Counted from the first letter of the stretch, positions 17,524 through 27,126 are shown. The stretch is DNA of 64,000 nucleotides from Streptomyces aquilus (GCF_003955715.1 NZ_CP034463.1:7564001-7628000); one strand, 5' to 3'. Numbers and translations are program-made. The notes: generated by a model from the letters alone, not told the origin.

Positions 17524-17698
17524 GTTTCTTCCCCTCATGGTCGGTGATCGTCCCGGTCGGTGGTCGCAGGTACCGGATGGGCATGCTGCCACCGCGCCGT
17601 ACCGTGGCGACATGGGTGGCGTCACGGATATACGCGGGCGGGGAGACCGGCCGAGTCTGGTAGGGCAGGCATCAGAGGAGAGGGGCGGGAACAGGAAC

Positions 17699-18637
17699 GT
17701 GTCGCTGTTCTGGCGGATCTTCTCGCTCAACGCCGCCGGCCTGGTCGTGGCCGCCGCGCTGCTGCTGGGCCCGGTCACCGTGTCGACGCCGGTGACCTCG
17801 GCCGAGGCGGTCGTCGTGGTCGTCGGCCTCGCCGCGCTGCTGGCGGTGAACGCGCTGGTCCTGCGCATCGGCCTCGCCCCGCTCAAGCGGCTGGGGCACG
17901 CCATGGCCGCCGCCGACCTGCTCCGGCCGGGCGCCCGCGCCGCCGTCGCCGGTCCCACGGAAGCGGCGGCGCTCATCACGACGTACAACACCATGCTCGA
18001 CCGGCTGGAGGCCGAGCATGCCGCCGGGGCCGGGCGGGCCCTGTCCGCGCAGGAGCGCGAGCGCCACCACATCGCGCGCGAGCTGCACGACGAGGTCGGT
18101 CAGACCCTGACCGCCGTCCTCCTCCAGCTCAAGCGCGTCGCCGACCGGGCCCCCGAGGAGCTGCGCGAGGAGGTGGCCCAGGCCCAGGAGGCCACGCGCG
18201 CGGGGCTCGACGAGATCCGCCGCATCGCCCGCCGGCTGCGCCCCGGCGTCCTGGAGGAGCTCGGCCTGGCCAGCGCCCTGCGCTCGCTCGCCGGCGAGTT
18301 CAGCGCGCCCGGCCTGACGGTGCGTCACCACGTCACCGGCGGACTGCCGCCCCTGACCGAGGAGTCCGAACTCGTGCTCTACCGGGTGGCCCAGGAGGGC
18401 CTCACCAACACCGCCCGGCACTCCGCCGCCGACCACGCCGAGATCCGGCTCCAGCCGGTCGCGGACGGCGTCGAACTCCTCGTACGGGACAACGGCAAGG
18501 GCGTCGGGGACGCCACCGAGGGAGCCGGGATACGGGGCATGCGGGAGCGGGCGCTGCTCATCGGGGCCGACCTCACGCTCGCGGCAGCTCCGGGTGGGGG
18601 AACGGATGTACGACTGCTCGTCCGGGGGAACCGATGA
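17699..18637 (+). CDS. NarL-type sensor histidine kinase (HisKA_3), DegS-like
   Basis: 312 residues from GTG at 17699 (MSLFWRIFSLNAAGLVV), with GGGA nine bases upstream; ATG at 17612 would add 29 residues. Two membrane segments flank a very short loop, so it lacks a large extracellular sensor. HisKA_3 motif: RERHHIARELHDEVGQTLTA, in which the first His of HDE-type motif ELHDEVGQ is phosphorylated. The HATPase has LVRDNGKGVG and GAGIRGMRERALLIGADL. It overlaps the regulator gene as ATGA. I recall the corresponding pair in S. coelicolor (SCO5784/5785) being compared with Bacillus DegS/DegU. Confidence 0.9.
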   Translation: MSLFWRIFSLNAAGLVVAAALLLGPVTVSTPVTSAEAVVVVVGLAALLAVNALVLRIGLAPLKRLGHAMAAADLLRPGARAAVAGPTEAAALITTYNTMLDRLEAEHAAGAGRALSAQERERHHIARELHDEVGQTLTAVLLQLKRVADRAPEELREEVAQAQEATRAGLDEIRRIARRLRPGVLEELGLASALRSLAGEFSAPGLTVRHHVTGGLPPLTEESELVLYRVAQEGLTNTARHSAADHAEIRLQPVADGVELLVRDNGKGVGDATEGAGIRGMRERALLIGADLTLAAAPGGGTDVRLLVRGNR

Positions 18638-19284
18638 CCCCCGTTCGGGTACTGCTCGCCGACGACCACACCCTCGTACGACGGGGCGTACGGCTGATCC
18701 TCGACGGTGAGGACGACCTGATGGTCGTGGCCGAGGCCGGGGACGGGGCGGAGGCCGTCGAGCTGGCACGCGCGCGTGAGGTCGACCTGGCGGTCCTCGA
18801 CATCGCCATGCCCCGGATGACCGGCCTCCAGGCGGCCCGCGAGCTGTCGCGACGGCTGCCGGGGCTGCGCATCCTCATCCTGACCATGTACGACAACGAG
18901 CAGTACTTCTTCGAGGCGCTCAAGGCCGGGGCCAGCGGTTATGTGCTGAAGTCCGTCGCCGACCGGGACCTGGTCGCGGCCTGCCGGAGCGCGGTGCGCG
19001 ACGAGCCGTTCGTCTATCCCGGCGCGGAACGCGCTCTTGTACGGTCGTACCTGGACCGACTGCACCGGGGCGACGCGCTGCCCGCGCGGGCCGTCACCGA
19101 ACGCGAGGAGGAGATCCTCAAGCTCGTCGCCGAGGGGCACACGTCCAAGGAGATCGGCGAGCTGCTGTTCATCAGCACCAAGACGGTCGAACGGCACCGC
19201 GCGAACCTGCTGGCCAAGCTGGGGATGCGGGACCGCCTCGAACTGACCCGGTACGCGATCCGCGCGGGGCTGATCGAGCCGTGA
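18634..19284 (+). CDS. LuxR/NarL-type response regulator, DegU-like
   Basis: 216 residues from ATG at 18634, overlapping the kinase stop by four bases. Receiver: LLADDHTLVRRG acidic pair, Asp in DLAVLDIAMPRMTGL, Thr in LTMYDNEQYFFEALKAGASGYVLK. C-terminal LuxR helix-turn-helix: LTEREEEILKLVAEGHTSKEI is represented here as VTEREEEILKLVAEG, then STKTVERHRANLLAKLGM. It is phosphorylated by the adjacent kinase. Targets are not visible from sequence. Confidence 0.92.
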   Translation: MTPVRVLLADDHTLVRRGVRLILDGEDDLMVVAEAGDGAEAVELARAREVDLAVLDIAMPRMTGLQAARELSRRLPGLRILILTMYDNEQYFFEALKAGASGYVLKSVADRDLVAACRSAVRDEPFVYPGAERALVRSYLDRLHRGDALPARAVTEREEEILKLVAEGHTSKEIGELLFISTKTVERHRANLLAKLGMRDRLELTRYAIRAGLIEP

Positions 19285-19294
19285 GGCGTGTGGG

Positions 19295-19897
19295 TCAGTA
19301 GCGCTGCGCCTTCGCGACCACGGCGGTCAGCTGCGGTTCCGCCGGTTCCGTGCTGATGGCGAGCGGCTGGGCCTTGGCGCCCGGCTTCAGGTCCTCCGCG
19401 CCGACGTAACGCGTCTGCACGACCTTGCCGTCGGGGTCGCGGAAGTCGACTTGGACGGCGTAGGACGTGGTCTTGTCCGTGCTGTTGGTGATGTTCACGA
19501 CGACGGCGAGCAGTCCGGCCGTCTCGGATCGCGGCTTGCCGGTGAGGGAGACGTCGGCGGTGGCGTTGCCCTTGCCGTCGACGTCCTTGAGGGCGTTCTT
19601 GGCGGCCCGGTTGGCGCGCTCGGTCTCCGCGGACACCGAGGCCAGCCATGCCGAGGCCTGGGCGGAGGCGGAGGAGGCGAGGGCCGAGACCGACGCCTTG
19701 ACCGACTCCTTGACGGAGGCGAGGGCGGAGGGGACCGAACCGGAGAAGGACGCCGTGGCGGTCGCTGAAGCGCTGGACTTGGAGCCGTTGTCGTCACTGT
19801 CCGAACTGCACGAGACGAGCGACGCCGCGCTCACCGCTGCCAGGACGAGTCCGGTGAGCGCGGTCGCGGTCCGGCGCCGTGGGGTGGAAGAGAGCAT
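19295..19897 (-). CDS. Lipoprotein, Ser/Ala-rich with FxLYD-like domain
   Basis: 200 residues from ATG at 19897, with GAGG five bases upstream. The signal peptide ends in lipobox SLVSC, Cys30 being the anchor. A Ser/Ala-rich helical stretch (residues about 35-110) is followed by a beta-rich domain with LLAVVVNITNSTDKTTSYAVQVDF and KPGAKAQPLAISTEP, resembling the FxLYD domain of surface proteins. Function unknown. It is convergent with the DegU-like regulator gene (10-base gap) and lies just downstream of the PLC-like gene in the same direction. Confidence 0.82.
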   Translation of the reverse strand: MLSSTPRRRTATALTGLVLAAVSAASLVSCSSDSDDNGSKSSASATATASFSGSVPSALASVKESVKASVSALASSASAQASAWLASVSAETERANRAAKNALKDVDGKGNATADVSLTGKPRSETAGLLAVVVNITNSTDKTTSYAVQVDFRDPDGKVVQTRYVGAEDLKPGAKAQPLAISTEPAEPQLTAVVAKAQRY

Positions 19898-20030
19898 GAG
19901 GTCCTCTCGGCGGCAGTTGTCATGATTCGTCACCATCCTGCGGGCGACGGGACGGCCCGGCCACTTCGGCGGGCCCTAATGGCTCGCGTCACCGGGTGGT
20001 GTCTAGTGCGACAGGACCCGACGGCTCGCG

Positions 20031-22196
20031 CTACCGGTCGGCGTTGAGCGTTTCCACCGCCCCGCGCGCGTCGCCGATCGTCGTGTAGTCGACGGCGACG
20101 AAGTTCACCGGTCGTCCCCGCTCCCGTTCGCACTCCTCGACCCGGTTCAGGACGTAGTCGCGGGCGTTGACCTCGCCCGCGTCCAGACGGCTGCCGCCGC
20201 CCGCGGTGATGAAGTGGTTGAGCAGGAACAACCGCTTGCCGGTGCCGCCCCGGTGCGGCTCACAGCTCATCTGCTCGGGGCGCCGGAAGGAGAACGGCGT
20301 CTCCATGCCGTAGCCGTAGAAGTTCCGGTACCACGCGGCCGGGCCGTCGGCCTGCTCGGCGAAGACCACCAGTCGCCGGCCGCTGTCGATCATGTCGCCC
20401 AGCGTCGGCCAGGGCTCCGCGGGATCGGCGTCCGGTGTGAAGACGAGGTCGCTCAACCCGGCCCGCGCGAACGCCTCCGCCGTGTCCTCACCCGAGATCG
20501 CGTCCTGCACGATCAGGGTCAGCACCTCGGTCGGATGGTCGCGCATCCAGTCGCCGATCTCCCGGAGCTCCGGCACCAGCGGAATCGCGCCGGCCCGGCA
20601 CACGGAATGGCACAGCCACAGCCCCTCACGGGGCGGGTTGACCCGGTTGACCACGTGGGCGATCAGCGCGCGCTGCTCGGGCGAGAAGTCGGACGCGTTC
20701 AGCCGCGCGGTGATCTCGTCGGGCCGCTCCCAGCGGTAGGTGTCGATCTGGAGGGCCCGTACCCCGTCGTCCAGCTGGGTGGTGATGGCCGGGTCCTGGA
20801 GCGGGCCGATGAACCGGTCGACGGTGGTCGACATGGCGTTGTGCGAGGTCAGGAAGGCGACCTTGTCGTAGGGCCGGTCGCACAGCCGCACGCTGCCCTC
20901 GCACCGGCGCGGCGCCTCGGGCGCGGCCAACGGCACCAGCACGAGACCGGCGAGGGCGAGAGCGCTCGCGCCGGCCGCCAGCGGACGGATGTACGCGGCA
21001 GCGGGCGCCGTCCGCAGCCGGGGGCGTACCTGAAGAGCCCACCCGAGCCCGGCGAGCAGCGCCCCCGCCACCAGCGGGACCAGCGCGCTGCCCAGGGCGG
21101 CGGCCGTCATGTCGTCGACGGCCGTGCGCTGGAGGTCGTCGACCAGGCGGGCGAGGCCCGTCGGCCAGCTCGCCGGCGGATCGACGAAACGGCCGCCGCC
21201 GACAAGACGTACGACCACGACGACCAGAGCCGTCAGCAGGCCACCGGCGGCCAGCGCCCAGCCCAGCAGCATCGGCCTGCGGCCGGGCGCGGCGGAACCG
21301 GTGAACCACAGCACGGCCAGGGCGGCGACCAGCAGCGCGGCGGCGACCGCCTCGACGATCCCGAGCCCGACCGCCGTATAGGGGCGAACGCTCCGCAGAC
21401 CCGCGAGGTCGAGGGGGCGGTCGAGGTTCCAGTGGCTGCCTCCCGCGAGCGTCCGCAGCCGTGCGGCGGCGTCATGGGTGCGCTCGGACACCACCGCGGG
21501 TGCCACGGTGGCGAGCACCGTGCCGATGTCCCCGTCGCCCAGGGCCACTTCGACGTCCGGTCGCAGCGCCTCCCGCTGCTCCTCGGGAAGCGCGGCGAGG
21601 AGGTCCCGGGCGGCCGTCGCGGCCTGCTCCTCGGTGAGGGGGAGGGCGGGCAGCGAACCGGGGACGCGGCCGGCGACGACGTGCTCCAGGGCGGCCGACA
21701 GATCCGCCGAGAACGCGGCGAAGTCCGGCTCGGTCCGGTTCTGCACGGAGGCGACGAGATCGCCGAAGTAGACCTGGGCCAGGTCGTCGACGTTGTCCAG
21801 CACCGGGCGCAGGTCCACGGACAGAACGAGGGTGTCCCGGTCGCCGCGGAGGTAGCCGACGGCGTTGCCGATCTGCTCCTGGGTGAGGTCCCGGACCGTC
21901 TCCGGCGGCAGCACCAGCTTGATGTTGGAGGTCACCACGGCCTCCGGCACGGGCAGCCCCGCCAGCAGGTTCCGGGTCACCGACGCGGCCTTCGGATCGA
22001 CCAGGACCTGGTCGTAGACCCGGTCGTACGCCGACTCCTCGTCCAGCACCGAGCCGTAGAAGCCCGCCGACACGACCGTGGCACGCGCCGTGGCCGCCAC
22101 GGCGACGATCAGCGTGCACAGCACGGCCGCGGCGAAGGCGAGGACGCGCAGCACTCTGCGCGAGGTCACGGAATCCATGGGCCACCTGCTCCTCAT
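20031..22196 (-). CDS. Membrane protein with C-terminal PI-PLC-X-like domain
   Basis: 721 residues from ATG at 22196; ATG at 22178 is equally well placed behind AGGAG. The N-terminal signal/anchor (VLRVLAFAAAVLCTLIVAVAATA) precedes an extracytoplasmic helical region of about 230 residues. A four- or five-segment membrane block follows, then a catalytic-like domain from about residue 440: VAFLTSHNAMST carries the first His of PI-PLC X, with ALQIDTYRW and LWLCHSVCRAGAIPL the second His region. It may cleave a phosphodiester of an extracellular lipid or glycan. The membrane-bound architecture is unusual for bacterial PI-PLCs, which are normally small secreted enzymes. Confidence 0.82.
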   Translation of the reverse strand: MRSRWPMDSVTSRRVLRVLAFAAAVLCTLIVAVAATARATVVSAGFYGSVLDEESAYDRVYDQVLVDPKAASVTRNLLAGLPVPEAVVTSNIKLVLPPETVRDLTQEQIGNAVGYLRGDRDTLVLSVDLRPVLDNVDDLAQVYFGDLVASVQNRTEPDFAAFSADLSAALEHVVAGRVPGSLPALPLTEEQAATAARDLLAALPEEQREALRPDVEVALGDGDIGTVLATVAPAVVSERTHDAAARLRTLAGGSHWNLDRPLDLAGLRSVRPYTAVGLGIVEAVAAALLVAALAVLWFTGSAAPGRRPMLLGWALAAGGLLTALVVVVVRLVGGGRFVDPPASWPTGLARLVDDLQRTAVDDMTAAALGSALVPLVAGALLAGLGWALQVRPRLRTAPAAAYIRPLAAGASALALAGLVLVPLAAPEAPRRCEGSVRLCDRPYDKVAFLTSHNAMSTTVDRFIGPLQDPAITTQLDDGVRALQIDTYRWERPDEITARLNASDFSPEQRALIAHVVNRVNPPREGLWLCHSVCRAGAIPLVPELREIGDWMRDHPTEVLTLIVQDAISGEDTAEAFARAGLSDLVFTPDADPAEPWPTLGDMIDSGRRLVVFAEQADGPAAWYRNFYGYGMETPFSFRRPEQMSCEPHRGGTGKRLFLLNHFITAGGGSRLDAGEVNARDYVLNRVEECERERGRPVNFVAVDYTTIGDARGAVETLNADR

Positions 22197-22278
22197 GGTG
22201 ATCTGCCCCTGTGGACCCCGCACCCCGGGGCGCCCCGGCCCGGCGCGAGGCGTTCCCGGGACCGCCTACTCTTGAGGG

Positions 22279-23805
22279 ATGACCATCAGCAGCGACCGGA
22301 GCCCGGCAGTGGACGTCTCAGTGCCCAAGACCTACGAAGTTCGTACCTACGGGTGCCAGATGAACGTCCATGACTCCGAGCGATTGTCCGGACTGCTGGA
22401 GGAGGCCGGGTACGTGCGCGCGCCCGAGGGTTCCGACGGGGACGCGGACGTGGTGGTCTTCAACACTTGCGCGGTGCGCGAGAACGCCGACAACCGGCTC
22501 TACGGCAACCTCGGCCGCCTCGCCCCCAAGAAGGCCTCGCGGCCCGGCATGCAGATCGCGGTCGGCGGGTGCCTGGCGCAGAAGGACCAGGACACCATCG
22601 TCAAGAAGGCGCCCTGGGTGGACGTCGTCTTCGGCACGCACAACATCGGCAAGCTGCCGGTCCTGCTGGAACGCGCGCGCGTGCAGGAGGAGGCGCAGGT
22701 CGAGATCGCCGAGTCCCTGGAGGCCTTCCCCTCCACGCTGCCGACCCGGCGGGAGAGCGCCTACGCGGCCTGGGTGTCGATCTCCGTCGGCTGCAACAAC
22801 ACCTGCACCTTCTGCATCGTCCCGGCGCTGCGCGGCAAGGAGAAGGACCGTCGCACCGGCGACATCCTCGCCGAGATCGAGGCCCTGGTCGCCGAGGGCG
22901 TCTCCGAGATCACGCTGCTCGGCCAGAACGTCAACGCGTACGGGTCCGACATCGGCGACCGCGAGGCCTTCAGCAAGCTGCTGCGGGCCTGCGGCAAGAT
23001 CGAGGGCCTGGAGCGCGTCCGCTTCACCTCCCCGCACCCGCGCGACTTCACCGACGACGTCATCGCCGCCATGGCCGAGACGCCGAACGTGATGCCGCAG
23101 CTGCACATGCCGCTCCAGTCCGGCTCGGACACGGTGCTCAAGGCGATGCGCCGCTCGTACCGGCAGGAGCGTTTCCTCGGGATCATCGAGAAGGTGCGTG
23201 CCGCGATGCCGGACGCCGCGATCTCGACCGACATCATCGTCGGCTTCCCCGGCGAGACCGAGGAGGACTTCGAGCAGACCATGCACACGGTCCGCGAGGC
23301 CCGCTTCACCAACGCCTTCACCTTCCAGTACTCCAAGCGCCCCGGAACCCCGGCCGCGACCATGGAGGGGCAGATCCCCAAGGAGGTCGTCCAGGCGCGC
23401 TACGAGCGTCTCGTCGCCCTTCAGGAGGAGATCTCCTGGGACGAGAACAAGAAGCAGGTCGGCCGCACGCTGGAGCTGATGGTCGCCGAGGGCGAGGGCC
23501 GCAAGGACGGCTCCACCCACCGCCTCTCCGGCCGCGCCCCCGACAACCGCCTGGTCCACTTCACCAAGCCGGACGAGGAGGTCCGCCCCGGCGACGTGGT
23601 CACGGTCGAGATCACGTACGCCGCCCCGCACCACCTCCTCGCCGAGGGCCCCGTCCTCAATGTGCGTCGCACGCGCGCGGGCGACGCCTGGGAGAAGCGC
23701 AACGCCGCCGAGGCGGCCAAGCCGGCGGGCGTGCTGCTGGGCCTGCCGAAGATCGGCGTACCGGAGCCGCTGCCGGCGGCGACGGGGGGCTGCACCGCGC
23801 ACTGA
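22279..23805 (+). CDS. miaB: tRNA-2-methylthio-N6-dimethylallyladenosine synthase MiaB
   Basis: 508 residues from ATG at 22279, with GAGGG upstream. MiaB adds the methylthio group to i6A37 of tRNAs reading UNN codons, using two [4Fe-4S] clusters. The N-terminal cluster Cys are at 26 (YGCQMN), 64 (NTCAVREN) and 98 (GGCLAQ). The radical-SAM CxxxCxxC is C172-C176-C179 (CNNTCTFC). A C-terminal TRAM domain spans roughly residues 380-450, and the last 50 residues are a variable tail. Its substrate is made by MiaA, encoded about 1.7 kb downstream. Confidence 0.97.
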   Translation: MTISSDRSPAVDVSVPKTYEVRTYGCQMNVHDSERLSGLLEEAGYVRAPEGSDGDADVVVFNTCAVRENADNRLYGNLGRLAPKKASRPGMQIAVGGCLAQKDQDTIVKKAPWVDVVFGTHNIGKLPVLLERARVQEEAQVEIAESLEAFPSTLPTRRESAYAAWVSISVGCNNTCTFCIVPALRGKEKDRRTGDILAEIEALVAEGVSEITLLGQNVNAYGSDIGDREAFSKLLRACGKIEGLERVRFTSPHPRDFTDDVIAAMAETPNVMPQLHMPLQSGSDTVLKAMRRSYRQERFLGIIEKVRAAMPDAAISTDIIVGFPGETEEDFEQTMHTVREARFTNAFTFQYSKRPGTPAATMEGQIPKEVVQARYERLVALQEEISWDENKKQVGRTLELMVAEGEGRKDGSTHRLSGRAPDNRLVHFTKPDEEVRPGDVVTVEITYAAPHHLLAEGPVLNVRRTRAGDAWEKRNAAEAAKPAGVLLGLPKIGVPEPLPAATGGCTAH

Positions 23806-23861
23806 GGACAGAGGTCCGGGGCTGTACGTGTTCGGCGCCGCACGGCGTTACGCTGCCGATC

Positions 23862-24575
23862 ATGCTTGTCGCCGCCGCAGTCTGCCCCTGTCCGCCTCTC
23901 CTCGTGCCCGAGGTCGCCGCGGGTGCCGCGGCCGAGCTGGATGCCGCGCGTGCCGCCTGCACGGACGCGCTCGGCGTGCTCGCCGCCGCCCGGCCGGACG
24001 TGCTCGTGGTGGTCGGGCCCGCCGAAGAGAGCGGGCGCGGGACGCACGCCGAGGGCACGCGGGGTTCGTTCCGGGGCTTCGGCGTGGACGTCGACGTACG
24101 CCTCGGCCGGGACACGGGTGACGCGGCCGAGTACACGCTGCCGCCCTCGCTGTCCGTGGCCGCGTGGCTGCTGGCGAGGACCGGGTGGTCGTGCGCCCCG
24201 GTCGAGGGGCTCGGCGTGGGGGAACCTCTCGCGGCCGAGCGGTGTATTGAAGTCGGAAGGGACATCGCCGCGCGGGCCGAGCGCGTGGCGCTGCTGGTGA
24301 TGGGCGACGCCAGCGCCTGCCGCACGCTCAAGGCGCCCGGCTACCTCGACGAGCGCGCGGCACCCTTCGACGCGGAGGTCGCGCGGGCGCTGGGCGCGGC
24401 GGACGTGGCGGCCCTCGAAGCGCTGGACGCGCGGCTGGCGTACGAGCTCAAGGCCTCCGGCCGGGCCCCCTGGCAGGTCCTCGCGGGCGCGGCCGAGGGG
24501 GCGGGGCTCGGCGGGCAGCTGCTGTACGAGGACGCGCCGTACGGCGTGGGGTATGTGGTCGCGGCCTGGTCCTGA
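23862..24575 (+). CDS. Class III extradiol dioxygenase subunit B-like protein
   Basis: 237 residues from ATG at 23862. It opens with MLVAAAVCPCPPLLVPEVAAG, then RPDVLVVVGPAEESGRG and later ALLVMGDASACRTLKAPGYLDERA. This layout matches proteins annotated as class III extradiol ring-cleavage dioxygenase subunit-B-like, a family that sits between miaB and miaA in many streptomycetes. The His ligands of true LigB enzymes are not clearly conserved (Cys appears early where His is usual), so catalytic activity is doubtful. Function unknown; co-transcription with miaB is likely (56-bp gap). Confidence 0.78.
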   Translation: MLVAAAVCPCPPLLVPEVAAGAAAELDAARAACTDALGVLAAARPDVLVVVGPAEESGRGTHAEGTRGSFRGFGVDVDVRLGRDTGDAAEYTLPPSLSVAAWLLARTGWSCAPVEGLGVGEPLAAERCIEVGRDIAARAERVALLVMGDASACRTLKAPGYLDERAAPFDAEVARALGAADVAALEALDARLAYELKASGRAPWQVLAGAAEGAGLGGQLLYEDAPYGVGYVVAAWS

Positions 24576-24604
24576 CCGCCCGCTGCCCTGACGCGGACAG
24601 GAAA

Positions 24605-24644
24605 CGGCGGACGGCCGGGAGCGTTGCTCCACGGCCGTCCGCCG
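24605..24644. terminator. Bidirectional terminator hairpin
   Basis: A 13-bp perfect outer stem (CGGCGGACGGCCG and its complement) encloses an inner GGAGC/GCTCC stem. It sits between two convergent genes, 29 bases after one stop and 9 bases before the other, so it probably ends transcription from both sides. Confidence 0.8.
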
Positions 24645-24653
24645 ATGTGCCGT

Positions 24654-24920
24654 TCAGGAAGCCGGCGGTGGTGATGACGGGGGCGTGGTCGAGCCGCCCG
24701 TACCGTCGTCGGCCTTGTGCGCGAGTCGGTCCATGGCGTCCTTGGCCTTGCCCGTGCCCGTCTGGATCTTGTCGCTGTACTTGCCCTTGGTCTTCTTGTC
24801 GACGGCCTGCGCGGCTTTGTCGAGACCGTGCTGGACCTTGTCCCCGTGCTGCTGAGCGAGTCCGGAGACCTTGTCCTTGGCCGGGCCGAGCTTGGCTTTC
24901 AAATTGTCCAGGAGACCCAT
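24654..24920 (-). CDS. Antitoxin-like protein, MT0933/Rv0909 family
   Basis: 88 residues from ATG at 24920 (MGLLDNLKAKLGPAKDKVSGLA). Lys/Ala-rich amphipathic helices with QQHGDKVQHGLDKAAQAVDKKTKGKYSDKI are typical of the MT0933_antitox family named after mycobacterial Rv0909. The C-terminus is a Ser/Pro tail. No toxin gene lies on either side, so a toxin-antitoxin role is doubtful for this copy; many streptomycete members stand alone. It is followed upstream by another small reverse-strand gene. Confidence 0.85.
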   Translation of the reverse strand: MGLLDNLKAKLGPAKDKVSGLAQQHGDKVQHGLDKAAQAVDKKTKGKYSDKIQTGTGKAKDAMDRLAHKADDGTGGSTTPPSSPPPAS

Positions 24921-24945
24921 CGTTCACCTTCCCGCGCGGGGGCAG

Positions 24946-25302
24946 TTACGTGCGGGCGCTCTCGCCGGCCTCGCTGTCGGCCGCCGCCTCGGCGGACTGC
25001 TGCTTGGGGATCTCGACGCCGTCGGCGGCACCGGACTCGCCGGACGCCGTCGCCGGCTCCTCGTCCGTCTCCGCCTTCGCCTCCGTCGACGCGGCCGCTT
25101 CCTCGGTCTCGGCCCCGCTCTCGGTCTCGGTCCCGGGCTCGGCTCCGGCCTGTGACTGCGCCTCGGCCGGCTCCTTCGCCGCTGCCGGCTCGGTCGCCTC
25201 GTCCGACTCGGCATCGGCCGTCAGCGTGGCGGCCCCTGCCTCGGCGGTTGACGTCTCCTCCGCAGTCTTCGACCTCCGGAGAAGTCGTGCGAAAACACCC
25301 AT
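24946..25302 (-). CDS. Acidic Ala/Glu-rich hypothetical protein
   Basis: 118 residues from ATG at 25302, with GGAG five bases upstream. A short basic start (MGVFARLLRRSKTAEET) leads into an almost entirely Ala/Glu/Ser/Thr sequence that is predicted to be disordered and strongly acidic. There are no membrane segments and no known domain. The basic amphipathic head could bind membrane or another protein. It sits 25 bases before the antitoxin-like gene in the same direction and is probably co-transcribed with it. Divergent from miaA. Confidence 0.72.
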   Translation of the reverse strand: MGVFARLLRRSKTAEETSTAEAGAATLTADAESDEATEPAAAKEPAEAQSQAGAEPGTETESGAETEEAAASTEAKAETDEEPATASGESGAADGVEIPKQQSAEAAADSEAGESART

Positions 25303-25484
25303 ATCCGCTCCATACGTTACTCGTGCGGGCGAAATCCCGCGTCGTCCGGTGCGCCCATTTGCGTCGACCGGGGAGCCGCCTCCGCAAACCGGCGGCGAAA
25401 ACCTCGCAACTGGCAACGACCCCGGACCCGTGCCGTCACGTAACTCGTTCGAGGCCACACCGCGACGTTTGCGAGACTGGGGCG

Positions 25485-26423
25485 GTGAGCAGCGCACCCC
25501 CCGCCCCCCGAGTCATCGCCGTCGTCGGACCGACCGCGGCCGGAAAGTCCGATCTGGGCGTCTTCCTGGCCCAGCGCCTCGGCGGCGAGGTCGTCAACGC
25601 CGACTCCATGCAGCTCTACCGAGGGATGGACATCGGCACCGCCAAACTGACGCCCGAGGAGCGCGGCGGCGTCCCGCACCACCTCCTCGACATCTGGGAC
25701 GTGACCGTCACGGCGTCCGTCGCCGAGTACCAGCGCCTCGCCCGCGAGCGGATCGACGCGCTGCTCGCCGAGGGACGCTGGCCGATCCTGGTCGGCGGCT
25801 CCGGCCTGTACGTCCGGGGCGCCGTCGACAACCTCGAGTTCCCCGGCACCGACCCCGAGGTCCGGGCCCGCCTGGAGGAGGAACTCACGCTCCGCGGCTC
25901 CGGTGCCTTGCACGCCCGCCTGGCCGCCGCCGACCCCGAGGCCGCGCAGGCGATCCTGCCCAGCAACGGCCGCCGGATCGTCCGGGCCCTGGAGGTCATC
26001 GAGATCACCGGCCGCCCCTTCACCGCCAACCTCCCCGGCCACGACTCGGTCTACGACACCGTCCAGATCGGCGTCGACGTCACGCGCCCCGAGCTCGACG
26101 AGCGGATCGCGCGCCGCGTCGACCGGATGTGGGACGCGGGACTCATCGACGAGGTGCGCGCGCTGGAGGCGCAGGGGCTGCGCGAGGGGCGCACGGCCTC
26201 GCGTGCGCTCGGCTACCAGCAGGTGCTCGCGGCGCTCTCCGGGGAGTGCACGCTGGAGGAGGCCCGGGCCGAGACCGTACGCGCCACCAAGCGCTTCGCG
26301 CGCCGCCAGGATTCGTGGTTCAGGCGCGATCCGCGGGTGCACTGGCTCAGTGGGGCTGCGGCGGATCTCACAGAACTTCCCCAGCTCGCACTGGCGTTGG
26401 TCGAACGACCGGTTACAGCCTGA
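25485..26423 (+). CDS. miaA: tRNA dimethylallyltransferase MiaA
   Basis: 312 residues from GTG at 25485. MiaA transfers the dimethylallyl group to A37 of tRNA, the step before MiaB. P-loop VVGPTAAGKSDLG, then VVNADSMQLYRGMDIGTAKLTP, HHLLDIWDV and the conserved WPILVGGSGLYVRG. The tRNA-contacting DEVRALEAQGL and the late TKRFARRQDSWFRRDPRVHWL block are intact. There is no obvious upstream ribosome-binding site, so a leaderless or weak start is possible. Normal family length. Confidence 0.96.
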   Translation: MSSAPPAPRVIAVVGPTAAGKSDLGVFLAQRLGGEVVNADSMQLYRGMDIGTAKLTPEERGGVPHHLLDIWDVTVTASVAEYQRLARERIDALLAEGRWPILVGGSGLYVRGAVDNLEFPGTDPEVRARLEEELTLRGSGALHARLAAADPEAAQAILPSNGRRIVRALEVIEITGRPFTANLPGHDSVYDTVQIGVDVTRPELDERIARRVDRMWDAGLIDEVRALEAQGLREGRTASRALGYQQVLAALSGECTLEEARAETVRATKRFARRQDSWFRRDPRVHWLSGAAADLTELPQLALALVERPVTA

Positions 26424-26531
26424 TCACGTCCTGGCATCGGGACGCTCAGGCCGTCATCCGGCCCGTCGGCGCCGTGCCATCATCGAGCTTCGATCGACCA
26501 AGTGGAGTCCGAGTTGGGAGGGCGCGTGGCG

Positions 26532-27035
26532 ATGGAGGCCGGCCCTCGCGACACCGCACGAAGCACCGAGCCCCGCACCGCCGACGGCGGTGAAACGGAG
26601 CAGGACGGCGACCGTCTGAGCCCCGACGGGCCCGACGAGACGCAGGGCGGTGTGATCGCCGACGGCCCCGAGCCCGAGGAGATGTTCGCCGACGGCCCCG
26701 AGGTCGAGGTCGAACTGCGTCCGCAGCGCCGGATGCGCATCTGGCAGCTCGCCCCGATCGTGTCCCTGGCCGCGCTCGGCTCCCTGATGTTCGCCTTCCC
26801 GCTCGCCTTCGACTTCGGCGACAGCGGGGCCGTGATCGCGATGCTGGGCCTGCTGATCTGCTCGTGCGCGGCGGGCTGGGGCATGATGGCCGCGCGCCGG
26901 GTGGGATACACGCTGCCGGGGCTGCCGCAGCGGGGTTCGGGCCGGCGCGTGGACTGGCGAGTGGTGCTCCTGTACGTGGTGGTCGTGGCCGCGGTGGTCG
27001 CGCTGGCGGTGTTCCGCGTGGCGCGGCTGCGCTGA
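26532..27035 (+). CDS. Small membrane protein, function unknown
   Basis: 167 residues from ATG at 26532, with GGGAGGG nine bases upstream; alternatives are GTG at 26526 or 26502. The acidic, disordered first 70 residues precede three hydrophobic segments: IVSLAALGSLMFAFPLAF, VIAMLGLLICSCAAGWGMMAA and VVLLYVVVVAAVVALAVF. A basic patch follows the last segment. No family recognised. It lies in the same direction between miaA and dapF, spaced 108 and 91 bases. Confidence 0.8.
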   Translation: MEAGPRDTARSTEPRTADGGETEQDGDRLSPDGPDETQGGVIADGPEPEEMFADGPEVEVELRPQRRMRIWQLAPIVSLAALGSLMFAFPLAFDFGDSGAVIAMLGLLICSCAAGWGMMAARRVGYTLPGLPQRGSGRRVDWRVVLLYVVVVAAVVALAVFRVARLR

Positions 27036-27126
27036 AGAGGCCTTCAGGGGCGCGGGGCCGTATCGATGTGCGGCTCCGCCGTCTGGGCGCGACCGGCCCC
27101 CACCGGCCGGCACGTAGGATCGAGAC

